Source: Alphaproteobacteria bacterium
Lineage (GTDB): Bacteria > Pseudomonadota > Alphaproteobacteria > Paracaedibacterales > JAKBAR01
Length of the DNA: 5,107 bases
NCBI GenBank assembly: GCA_019745755.1
Contig: JAIESS010000129.1
Coordinates: 1-5,107, forward strand
Direction: 5' to 3'
A model generated the notes under the pieces. It did not search any database. It was not told the DNA's origin and saw nothing but the letters and a program-made list of their open reading frames with translations. Shown one piece after another: positions 1 to 5,105 of this stretch (positions within the stretch are counted from its first letter, which is position 1; every line of letters begins with the position of its first letter). A program made the position numbers and the translations under genes.

Positions 1-255
1 TATCAGGACATAGATTAAATGCATTTTTAGTTCTATAAAAAAAATCCTTGCTGAATATATAAAAAAATGCACGGATATAACAATAAAAAACATATGAATC
101 TGCCATATTGCTTTTTATGGGGGTCATGTTATGCATATGTCTCATTTTACTGTGCTGCCTTTCCCAAAGATACATATAAACTAAGACGATTATTTCAATC
201 AAAAAGCTATACGACAAAAAATCGTATGGATATTTCTAGTATCAACGGTAGGACC
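1..255. other. AT-rich leader upstream of mrp, no supported gene
   Basis: I see no convincing gene here. The reading frame of mrp stays open back to an ATG at 67. However, the 63 extra residues are rich in Cys and Tyr, match no domain I recognise, use several rare-looking codons (AGA, AGG, CTA), and have no ribosome binding site before the ATG at 67, 94 or 226. The stretch holds two inverted repeats: a 9-bp perfect pair (20-28 with 63-71) and a hairpin at 207-229. A TATAAA at 34-39 and a TATATA near 55-60 could be -10 elements, but neither has a good -35 partner. Any upstream gene would end in the first few bases or lie outside the window. Confidence 0.5.
207..229 (+). other. Hairpin in the mrp leader
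   Basis: Bases 207-214 pair with 222-229. The result is an 8-bp stem with one G-U pair and a 7-base A-rich loop, ending 26 bp before the preferred mrp start at 256. No U-run follows, so it does not look like an intrinsic terminator. It may be a 5'-UTR structure or chance. It also covers the alternative ATG at 226, which argues mildly against that start. Confidence 0.35.
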
Positions 256-1032
256 ATGCAAAAATCAACGCAGTTTCGCATTAAAAAGTATATTCTAGGC
301 GTCAAAAAAGTTATTGCTATCGCATCAGGAAAAGGTGGGGTTGGAAAGTCTACGGTTGCCGTCAATCTAGCTGTGACCTTAGCACATCTTGGTTACAAGG
401 TGGGGCTTTTGGATGCTGATATTTATGGACCATCCATTCCCAAAATGCTTGGCCTGAGTGAAAAACCTGAAGTCAATACAAATAAAAAACTGATCCCCCT
501 TGAGGCACACGGCCTTAAAGCCATGTCCATCGGTTTTATGATTCCTGAAGAATCGCCCATGATTTGGCGAGGTCCTATGGTACAAGGTGCATTTTTACAG
601 CTTTTATTTGAGGTTGAATGGGGATCCCTTGATGTCCTGATTCTTGATATGCCTCCCGGGACGGGGGATATTCAGCTCACTTTGGCTCAACAAGTCCATG
701 TGGATGGCGCCATTATCGTGTCTACCCCTCAGGATATTGCTCTCATTGATGCACGCAAGGGCCTTCACATGTTTCAAAAAGTGGATGTACCCGTTCTTGG
801 TATTATTGAGAATATGAGTACTTTTGAGTGTCCTCATTGTCATCATACAACCCCTATTTTTGGCCATGGTGGCGCGCAAGCACAAGCAAAAGAACTCGAC
901 ATATTCTTTTTAGGAGCAATTCCTCTTGATATAACGCTTCGTGAAGGGAGCGATAACGGTACGCCCGCTGTTTTAACGAATGAGGCAATCCAAGCTGTTT
1001 ACACTCAAATTGCAAAAAAAATGATGGTATGA
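256..1032 (+). CDS. Mrp/ApbC iron-sulfur cluster carrier ATPase, DUF59-less form
   Basis: This is a cytoplasmic P-loop ATPase of the Mrp/ApbC/NBP35 family, whose members bind a [4Fe-4S] cluster between two subunits and pass it to apoproteins. Numbered from the preferred ATG at 256 (258 aa), it has the deviant Walker A KGGVGKST (26-33) with its signature lysine, the switch-like DADIYGPSIP (53-62), DMPPGTGD (131-138), and the cluster-ligand pair CPHC (192-195). These are the family hallmarks and all are intact. Most proteobacterial Mrp proteins are about 350 aa with an N-terminal DUF59/MIP18 domain. That domain is absent here, and recognisable homology starts only at the linker just before Walker A. 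The start is uncertain: the frame is open from 67, but the first 63 codons look non-coding. AGGA at 250-253 sits very close (2 bp) to the 256 ATG, so ribosome binding is weak either way. tRNA-Phe follows 76 bp downstream. The function is secure; the start is not. Confidence 0.93.
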   Translation: MQKSTQFRIKKYILGVKKVIAIASGKGGVGKSTVAVNLAVTLAHLGYKVGLLDADIYGPSIPKMLGLSEKPEVNTNKKLIPLEAHGLKAMSIGFMIPEESPMIWRGPMVQGAFLQLLFEVEWGSLDVLILDMPPGTGDIQLTLAQQVHVDGAIIVSTPQDIALIDARKGLHMFQKVDVPVLGIIENMSTFECPHCHHTTPIFGHGGAQAQAKELDIFFLGAIPLDITLREGSDNGTPAVLTNEAIQAVYTQIAKKMMV

Positions 1033-1108
1033 AGCATGAAAGGATGGACAGGGGCACAAAAATACGTTATTTACTTTTTAACGGTGTGCGTGTTCTTTTG
1101 CGCAGCTT

Positions 1109-1184
1109 GCCCAGATAGCTCAGTCGGTAGAGCAAGGGATTGAAAATCCCTGTGTCGCTGGTTCGATTCCGGCTCTGGGCACCA
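1109..1184 (+). tRNA. tRNA-Phe (anticodon GAA)
   Basis: A complete cloverleaf can be folded. The 7-bp acceptor stem is GCCCAGA (1109-1115) with TCTGGGC (1174-1180). The D stem is GCTC/GAGC. The anticodon stem AGGGA/TCCCT encloses loop TTGAAAA, with anticodon GAA at 1142-1144. The T stem GCTGG/CCGGC encloses TTCGATT. The discriminator is A1181 and the CCA end is encoded at 1182-1184. It lies 76 bp after mrp on the same strand, so it could be co-transcribed or have its own promoter; I could not find a good one. Six Ts follow the CCA at 1185-1190. The minus-strand glycosyltransferase gene ends only 31 bp away and converges on it. Confidence 0.97.
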
Positions 1185-1215
1185 TTTTTTCGAGGCCTCT
1201 TTTTTGATTCCCGCA

Positions 1216-3204
1216 CTATCGCGTGTATACACCTTTGTGTTTGCCAAAAATTCTTCTGAGGAGATGTTTCCCAATAACATGAACGGGTTGCGGCTTGGGT
1301 GCATTGTCAAAACGGCCCGTAAAAAGAAATCGAATAAGGTGGTCCCGTTGATCAAGGGTAAGATCAATAAACTGTAAACGCGCATTTTTTTCACTACAGT
1401 GAACAATCTTTGCTGGTATTTGCATGCCATCGATGTCTAAATAAATAAAATTATTTTTTATCGCAAGATGATTTCCTTGGATTTGAGCCCCAGAGAGAGA
1501 TAAATCATCAATGATAATATCTACTTTGATGCCTTCATGGGTTACGAGTGTGGATGGATGGGTGATTTGAAAACGCTCTTCTTGACGCCGTTTGGGATGC
1601 TCAATACTTAAAAATACCATGATCAGCAAAATAAGAGCGTTAAATATCGCCCATGTTGCCGCAATGGGGAAAAAAGCATCAGATTCAGTGGCACTTAATC
1701 CGGGTAGCATATTGATAACAATGCCCCCAATAGTTAAGGCAAGAAGGATAAAACACATCCAAAATGAATAAGGATGATAGAAATATTTTTTTTCACTCGC
1801 ACCGAAACGGCCTTTGGGGGTTACGCCGAACCCCCCTTTTGCACGGGGACTGAAAAGACTATTGATTACGGTAGGAAGCACTTGAATGGCATTTAGAGTA
1901 TTGCTTGCTGTGTTGATAAGCGGGACAAAGTGACGAGGCATGACCCACATCTCATAGGAGAAAGAAAACAAAAGAATTGGTAACTGGTAATTTAAAAGGG
2001 TTGTATAGTGATCCAAGTACACAGAAGGTGTCCCCGTCCATAAAAAAACAATGGGGATCATGTGAGCCATAATACGGGTGACAGGACTAAATAACCAATA
2101 GGTAGGGAAAAATAAAATGCGGTGTACAAAACGAAGATTCGGACCAAGCGGACCAAACTTATTATAAAATGCCTGAATTGTTCCACGGCACCAGCGTTCC
2201 CGTTGCGTCATAAGTCCTGAAAGCTCTTCGGGGGCAATACCCTGGCTCAATTTTTCATTAAGATATAATGTTGTATACTTATGGCGAAGTAGCATAAGCG
2301 TTGTTAAGAGATCTTCTGTAATAGACGTTGTTGGTATGCCTCCACATTCTTCAATAGCCGTTCGCCGTGCAATACTGGACGAACCACACCAAAAGGCTGC
2401 TCCCCAGCCATCCCGCGCAGGCATCATCACATCAAAAAAAAGCCGTTGTTCATCGGGAATGGTTTGATGAAGGTGAAGATTTGCCTGAACAAAATCTTTA
2501 TTAAAAAAATGTTGGGGTGTTTGGACAATAGCAACTGCTGGATCCGCAAAAAAACCGATGGTTCTATAAATGAAATTACGATGCGGGATAAAATCTGCAT
2601 CCAATGTCATGATGAATTTTCCATTTGTGAGGGATGATGCGTGATTAATATTTCCAGCTTTTGCATGCATATTATCGGCGCGTCTTATGTATCCTGCTCC
2701 CTTTTGCATACAAAAATCTTTGAGCCAATCTCGTTTGCCATCATCCAAGACCCATACCTTGAGTTTTTCTTTAGGCCAATCGAGGTGTAATGCTCCCACG
2801 ATGGAGCGCTCTACCACATCAATGCCTTCGTTATAGGTGGGTATAAAAACATCGACGGTAGGCAGCATGTCATGAGGAAGTGCTCGTAGAATTTTCTCAT
2901 AGCGATCAGCTGCGGGGCTGCGGTGTGTGTGTTTACACAGAAGTAAATAGAACGTTCCGGTCTCAATAAAGATAAAAATTTCACTCACAAAACAAACCCA
3001 TATCCAAAAACCTTCAAAGGTGGGCATGGGTGCCATCATAATACTGAAAGATGTGCGCCAGATAATATAACGGATAAAAAGAACCATCGCAAAAAAAGCG
3101 AGGTAGGTGCGATGGCGCGGGTTAAAGCGATCGAGAAAAGGAAACGCAATAAGGATGAGAATGATTGAAATAAGAGAAAAAATATAATTATCAATCATTG
3201 TCAT
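1216..3204 (-). CDS. Cellulose-synthase-like family 2 glycosyltransferase with C-terminal PilZ domain
   Basis: This 662-aa inner-membrane processive beta-glycosyltransferase is BcsA-like. About three N-terminal membrane helices (roughly 6-24, 33-50, 66-90) precede the GT-A domain. That domain carries DDG (154-156), HAKAGN (180-185), DAD (202-204), FWCGS (271-275), the catalytic-base motif TED (296-298) and QRERW (334-338, the QxxRW acceptor site). About four to five further helices follow (roughly 360-450 and 480-533). Between them lies FGVTPK (459-464), matching the FxVTxK gating loop of cellulose synthases. The C-terminal PilZ domain has RQEER (540-544, RxxxR) and DLSLSG (567-572, DxSxxG), the two c-di-GMP-binding signatures. 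It ends in a basic tail. All key residues are present, so it should be active and c-di-GMP-activated. It is shorter than typical BcsA (more than 700 aa). The start is fixed by an in-frame TGA directly upstream; M3 is an alternative, and no clear Shine-Dalgarno is seen. It is the second gene of an operon with the HlyD-like gene, 35 bp after its stop. The product may be cellulose, a mixed-linkage or other beta-glucan; sequence alone does not decide. Confidence 0.93.
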   Translation of the reverse strand: MTMIDNYIFSLISIILILIAFPFLDRFNPRHRTYLAFFAMVLFIRYIIWRTSFSIMMAPMPTFEGFWIWVCFVSEIFIFIETGTFYLLLCKHTHRSPAADRYEKILRALPHDMLPTVDVFIPTYNEGIDVVERSIVGALHLDWPKEKLKVWVLDDGKRDWLKDFCMQKGAGYIRRADNMHAKAGNINHASSLTNGKFIMTLDADFIPHRNFIYRTIGFFADPAVAIVQTPQHFFNKDFVQANLHLHQTIPDEQRLFFDVMMPARDGWGAAFWCGSSSIARRTAIEECGGIPTTSITEDLLTTLMLLRHKYTTLYLNEKLSQGIAPEELSGLMTQRERWCRGTIQAFYNKFGPLGPNLRFVHRILFFPTYWLFSPVTRIMAHMIPIVFLWTGTPSVYLDHYTTLLNYQLPILLFSFSYEMWVMPRHFVPLINTASNTLNAIQVLPTVINSLFSPRAKGGFGVTPKGRFGASEKKYFYHPYSFWMCFILLALTIGGIVINMLPGLSATESDAFFPIAATWAIFNALILLIMVFLSIEHPKRRQEERFQITHPSTLVTHEGIKVDIIIDDLSLSGAQIQGNHLAIKNNFIYLDIDGMQIPAKIVHCSEKNARLQFIDLTLDQRDHLIRFLFTGRFDNAPKPQPVHVIGKHLLRRIFGKHKGVYTR

Positions 3205-3239
3205 TCACGCATGATTTAGCATTTGGACACTTTTTTGCA

Positions 3240-4469
3240 CTAGGTTTTGATCTTGTCAAAGCTGACTTCTCCTGATCGACCAACGTGACAGAAGTCGGAT
3301 GCGCTTTCATAGAGATCTTCTTTATCAATTTCAATAATCACCTGCATTTCATGGGGGCGGCGAATGGGAACAACGCCTGCAATGGCTTTTTCAGGCTCAG
3401 CAAAAACAGCCCCTCCACGGATGGAGCTTACTTTGCCGTGAATGGGTTTGAGCCCGCCTCTGAGTTTGACGGTAACACGCTCCCCCATTTTAATTTTCTC
3501 GAAGTACCCTTCATGAATCGTCATATCAATGAACACTTTACTGCAATCAATGATATCAACAACCTTTGTTTTTTCATCAATATGCGTTCCTTGCAAGACA
3601 TGGGATCTCAAAACAACACTAAATTCAGGGGCGCGAATATCACTTTTTTCAAGGCCGCTTAGGCGGTCTTTTTCAATACGAAGACGTTCATTCAGCGCTG
3701 TAATACGCGCTTTATACTCATTGATGCGTGAGTCAATATCAGTAATTCGAATATAAATCTCGTCAATACGTTGATCTTGATAAGTGACTTCGCTACGACC
3801 ATCTTGGTTGATAAAAATACCCTTCTTAACATAATCGAGTTCTACAATAAGGCGTTCCATCTCAAGCTTGGCTTGATCGGCCGCTTTTATTGATCGGTCT
3901 GCTAGAAAAAATGTTTCATCAAGATTTGAAACTGATAAAACGCCTTTCTTATTCAGTTCTTTTTTACGCGTGAGTAAGCGCTCATTTTCACTCACAGAGG
4001 CGAGAAGTTCCTCATGATGTTTTTTAGAACGTTTAATATCGTAAGTGATGCGATCCTCTCTCGACGCTAAAAAATTTTTCTTACTTTCTTCGAGTTCAGC
4101 TTTCATCTTTAAAAGGCTTTCCTTTTCCTTGATAAGGCTAGCCACCCGTTCTTCAAGAGATGTTTTTTCAACCTGAAGCTGCCCTACTGTTGAGCGATCG
4201 ACAGTTGTATTGATGAACTCCGCAATGACATCCCCTTGATGTAGCTCCGTACCTGCCATGGGGGGGGCCTTTGATACGATGCCATCAATGGGCGTTGTCA
4301 GTGTTATAATACGCGCACTCACAACGGCATTGGAACTGTATGTAAAAAAAAGATAGGGAAAATAAATTACTAGAATAATGCACAAAAGTCCTATGCCAAA
4401 AACAAGGCGAATGATTTGAAAGGTTGTGAAACCAAGTTTATCAGCAGATTCTGGCACAGCTTTATTCAT
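3240..4469 (-). CDS. HlyD-family membrane fusion protein, partner of the glycosyltransferase
   Basis: This 409-aa periplasmic adaptor is anchored in the inner membrane. A short cytoplasmic tail precedes one membrane helix (about 19-43). The first half of a lipoyl/barrel-sandwich domain follows (about 49-85, including PIDGIV). Next comes a long charged stretch rich in Lys, Glu and Leu, typical of an alpha-helical coiled coil (about 95-275), and then the second lipoyl half (about 276-308, DIRAPEF). A beta-barrel region (about 310-405) completes it. This is the standard HlyD/EmrA order. It is the first gene of a two-gene operon with the PilZ glycosyltransferase, so it probably couples polymer synthesis to passage across the periplasm, as proposed for BgsB or Alg44. 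No ABC transporter or TolC gene is nearby, which argues against a type I protein secretion role. Unlike Alg44, it has no PilZ domain of its own. AGAAGG lies 13 bp before the ATG, a long spacing, and an in-frame TAG upstream rules out a longer form. A run of eight C bases covers residues 68-70. Confidence 0.9.
   Translation of the reverse strand: MNKAVPESADKLGFTTFQIIRLVFGIGLLCIILVIYFPYLFFTYSSNAVVSARIITLTTPIDGIVSKAPPMAGTELHQGDVIAEFINTTVDRSTVGQLQVEKTSLEERVASLIKEKESLLKMKAELEESKKNFLASREDRITYDIKRSKKHHEELLASVSENERLLTRKKELNKKGVLSVSNLDETFFLADRSIKAADQAKLEMERLIVELDYVKKGIFINQDGRSEVTYQDQRIDEIYIRITDIDSRINEYKARITALNERLRIEKDRLSGLEKSDIRAPEFSVVLRSHVLQGTHIDEKTKVVDIIDCSKVFIDMTIHEGYFEKIKMGERVTVKLRGGLKPIHGKVSSIRGGAVFAEPEKAIAGVVPIRRPHEMQVIIEIDKEDLYESASDFCHVGRSGEVSFDKIKT
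4260..4267 (-). repeat. C8 homopolymer inside the HlyD-like gene
   Basis: On the coding strand eight consecutive C bases encode the end of A68 plus P69 and P70, immediately before M71. A GC homopolymer of this length is conspicuous in AT-rich DNA. It lies early in the gene, inside the first lipoyl half, so gain or loss of one base would truncate the protein. Tracts of this kind can slip during replication, but a single sequence cannot show whether the length varies. Confidence 0.9.
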
Positions 4470-4526
4470 TGCGTTTAAAATACCTTCTATGTGATTTTAA
4501 CGGAGTGATTCTTACTAAAGTGTTAA

Positions 4527-4581
4527 TTTTTTCCCACATATCGCAAAAAAAAATTGATTTTTTTTCAAAAACTTCCAAAAA
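4527..4581. promoter_or_regulatory. A/T-tract cluster upstream of the HU promoter
   Basis: Five A or T runs of 5 to 9 bases lie here: T6 (4527-4532), A9 (4545-4553), T8 (4558-4565), A5 (4567-4571) and A5 (4577-4581). The centres of the three A runs are about 20 and 10 bp apart, which is helical phasing and would favour intrinsic DNA curvature. The cluster lies just upstream of the proposed HU -35 and between divergent genes, so it could act as an UP-like element or a nucleoid-protein binding site. That role is inference. Confidence 0.4.
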
Positions 4582-4595
4582 GCGTATAAATAGCA

Positions 4596-4625
4596 TTGAC
4601 CAAGGCTTTTTCAGCTGCTTAAGAT
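4596..4625 (+). promoter_or_regulatory. Probable sigma-70 type promoter of the HU gene
   Basis: TTGACC at 4596-4601 matches five of six -35 consensus bases. TAAGAT at 4620-4625 matches four of six -10 bases, after an 18-bp spacer. Transcription would start near 4632, giving a leader of about 30 nt before the GTG. The -35 lies in the left arm of a small inverted repeat, ATTGAC (4595-4600) with GTCAAT (4635-4640), which could serve as an operator. I found no comparably good promoter for the divergent HlyD-glycosyltransferase operon. Confidence 0.45.
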
Positions 4626-4640
4626 CAAAATGTAGTCAAT

Positions 4641-4664
4641 CCTTAGAAAAGGTTATCCCCAGTG
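4641..4664 (+). promoter_or_regulatory. HU ribosome binding site in a small hairpin, with GTG start
   Basis: AAAAGG at 4647-4652 is the only Shine-Dalgarno-like sequence before the HU gene. It lies 9 bp from the GTG at 4662 and supports that start. CCTT (4641-4644) can pair with AAGG (4649-4652) around a 4-base loop, which would partly hide the site. A 4-bp stem is weak, so any regulatory effect is speculative. Confidence 0.45.
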
Positions 4665-4937
4665 AATAAACAAGAACTCATTACACAAGTCTCTCAACAT
4701 TCTGGCCTCACAAAAGCTGATGCTGAGCGTGCTCTCGATGCAACGATCCATGCGATCCAAGCCACACTTAAATCCGGTGATGATGTACGCCTCGTTGGTT
4801 TTGGTACATTTACAACAGCACAACGTCAAAAGTCTGAAGGTCGTAATCCACGCACAGGCGAAAAAATTACAATCGCTGCGACACGCCTTCCAAAGTTCCG
4901 TGCAGGTAAGCAGCTTAAAGATGCTGTTGCGAAATAA
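4662..4937 (+). CDS. hupB: HU family nucleoid DNA-binding protein
   Basis: This 91-aa histone-like protein is full length for HU (about 90 aa). HU dimers bind and bend DNA without strong sequence preference and compact the nucleoid. The N-terminal helices begin MNKQELI, typical for the family. LVGFGTF (44-50) is the conserved turn of the beta sheet. GRNPRTGEKI (60-69) is the DNA-intercalating arm signature with the key proline (P63), and the C-terminal helix ends LKDAVAK. The start is GTG rather than ATG. It is chosen because it gives the canonical MNK N-terminus and has a suitably spaced AAAAGG upstream. HU is more likely than IHF because the sequence lacks the features of IHF alpha or beta and has the HU-type N-terminus. 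It is transcribed divergently from the HlyD-glycosyltransferase operon and followed by tRNA-Val, an HU/tRNA-Val neighbourhood I associate with alphaproteobacteria, where lon usually lies upstream. No lon is present here. Confidence 0.97.
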   Translation: MNKQELITQVSQHSGLTKADAERALDATIHAIQATLKSGDDVRLVGFGTFTTAQRQKSEGRNPRTGEKITIAATRLPKFRAGKQLKDAVAK

Positions 4938-4957
4938 AAAATACGACTGAAAAAAAT

Positions 4958-5023
4958 ATGCGTGACACTTACATTCTTTGCTTGAATTTTCCAAGAAAAG
5001 TCGTTACAAGTGGTGTTACGCAT
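4958..5023 (+). other. Imperfect long-range stem-loop between HU and tRNA-Val
   Basis: Bases 4958-4968 (ATGCGTGACAC) pair with 5013-5023 (GTGTTACGCAT) over 11 positions with one G-U pair. The 44-base loop can form a smaller inner hairpin (CTTG 4981-4984 with CAAG 4992-4995, extended by CTTT 4976-4979 with AAAG 4997-5000). No U-run follows, so it is not a typical intrinsic terminator. It ends 7 bp before the tRNA 5' end. It may be a processing or attenuation structure, or a DNA inverted repeat. Confidence 0.4.
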
Positions 5024-5030
5024 TTCAGAT

Positions 5031-5105
5031 GGGTGATTAGCTCAGCGGTAGAGCATCTCGTTTACACCGAGGCGGTCGGCGGTTCAATCCCGTCATCACC
5101 CACCA
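5031..5105 (+). tRNA. tRNA-Val (anticodon UAC)
   Basis: A complete cloverleaf can be folded. The acceptor stem is GGGTGAT (5031-5037) with ATCACCC (5095-5101). The D stem is GCTC/GAGC around a short loop. The anticodon stem TCTCG/CGAGG has one G-U pair and encloses TTTACAC, with anticodon TAC at 5063-5065. The T stem GGCGG/CCGTC has one G-U pair and encloses TTCAATC. The discriminator is A5102 and CCA is encoded at 5103-5105. It reads GUA and, by wobble, other valine codons. It lies 93 bp after the HU stop on the same strand, so read-through from HU is possible. In alphaproteobacteria nuoA often follows; the window ends too soon to tell. Confidence 0.97.

Noticed and set aside
1185..1206. GAGGCCTC flanked by T runs as a terminator for tRNA-Phe
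   Set aside because: The palindrome has no loop; allowing a 4-base loop leaves only a 2-bp core, so a stable hairpin is not supported.
1071..1430. 119-codon minus-strand open frame
   Set aside because: It overlaps the 3' end of the glycosyltransferase gene and reads through the tRNA-Phe on its opposite strand; the PEPESNQRHRDFQS-type stretch is a well-known translated-tRNA artefact.
1786..1793. A8 run in the glycosyltransferase gene as a programmed frameshift site
   Set aside because: It encodes Glu-Lys-Lys-Tyr in the main frame and the protein continues intact through all later motifs. Similar A8 runs occur at 2434-2441 and 1014-1021, so this is probably general AT bias.
3285..3756. Two + strand open frames opposite the HlyD gene
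   Set aside because: They are antisense to a gene with clear domain structure, have no ribosome site or domain, and reflect its codon bias.
4545..4565. A9 and T8 runs as a bidirectional terminator hairpin
   Set aside because: The stem would be only A-T pairs with no GC core, and it lies upstream of both divergent genes where a terminator is not expected.
4469..4669. 66-codon + strand open frame across the HlyD/HU intergenic region
   Set aside because: It starts inside the HlyD start codon on the other strand, ends inside the HU gene, is built largely from A/T tracts, has no recognisable domain, and overlaps the proposed HU promoter.
4653..5023. Minus-strand and shifted + strand open frames over HU
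   Set aside because: They are shadows of the HU gene, whose family motifs are unambiguous in the chosen frame.
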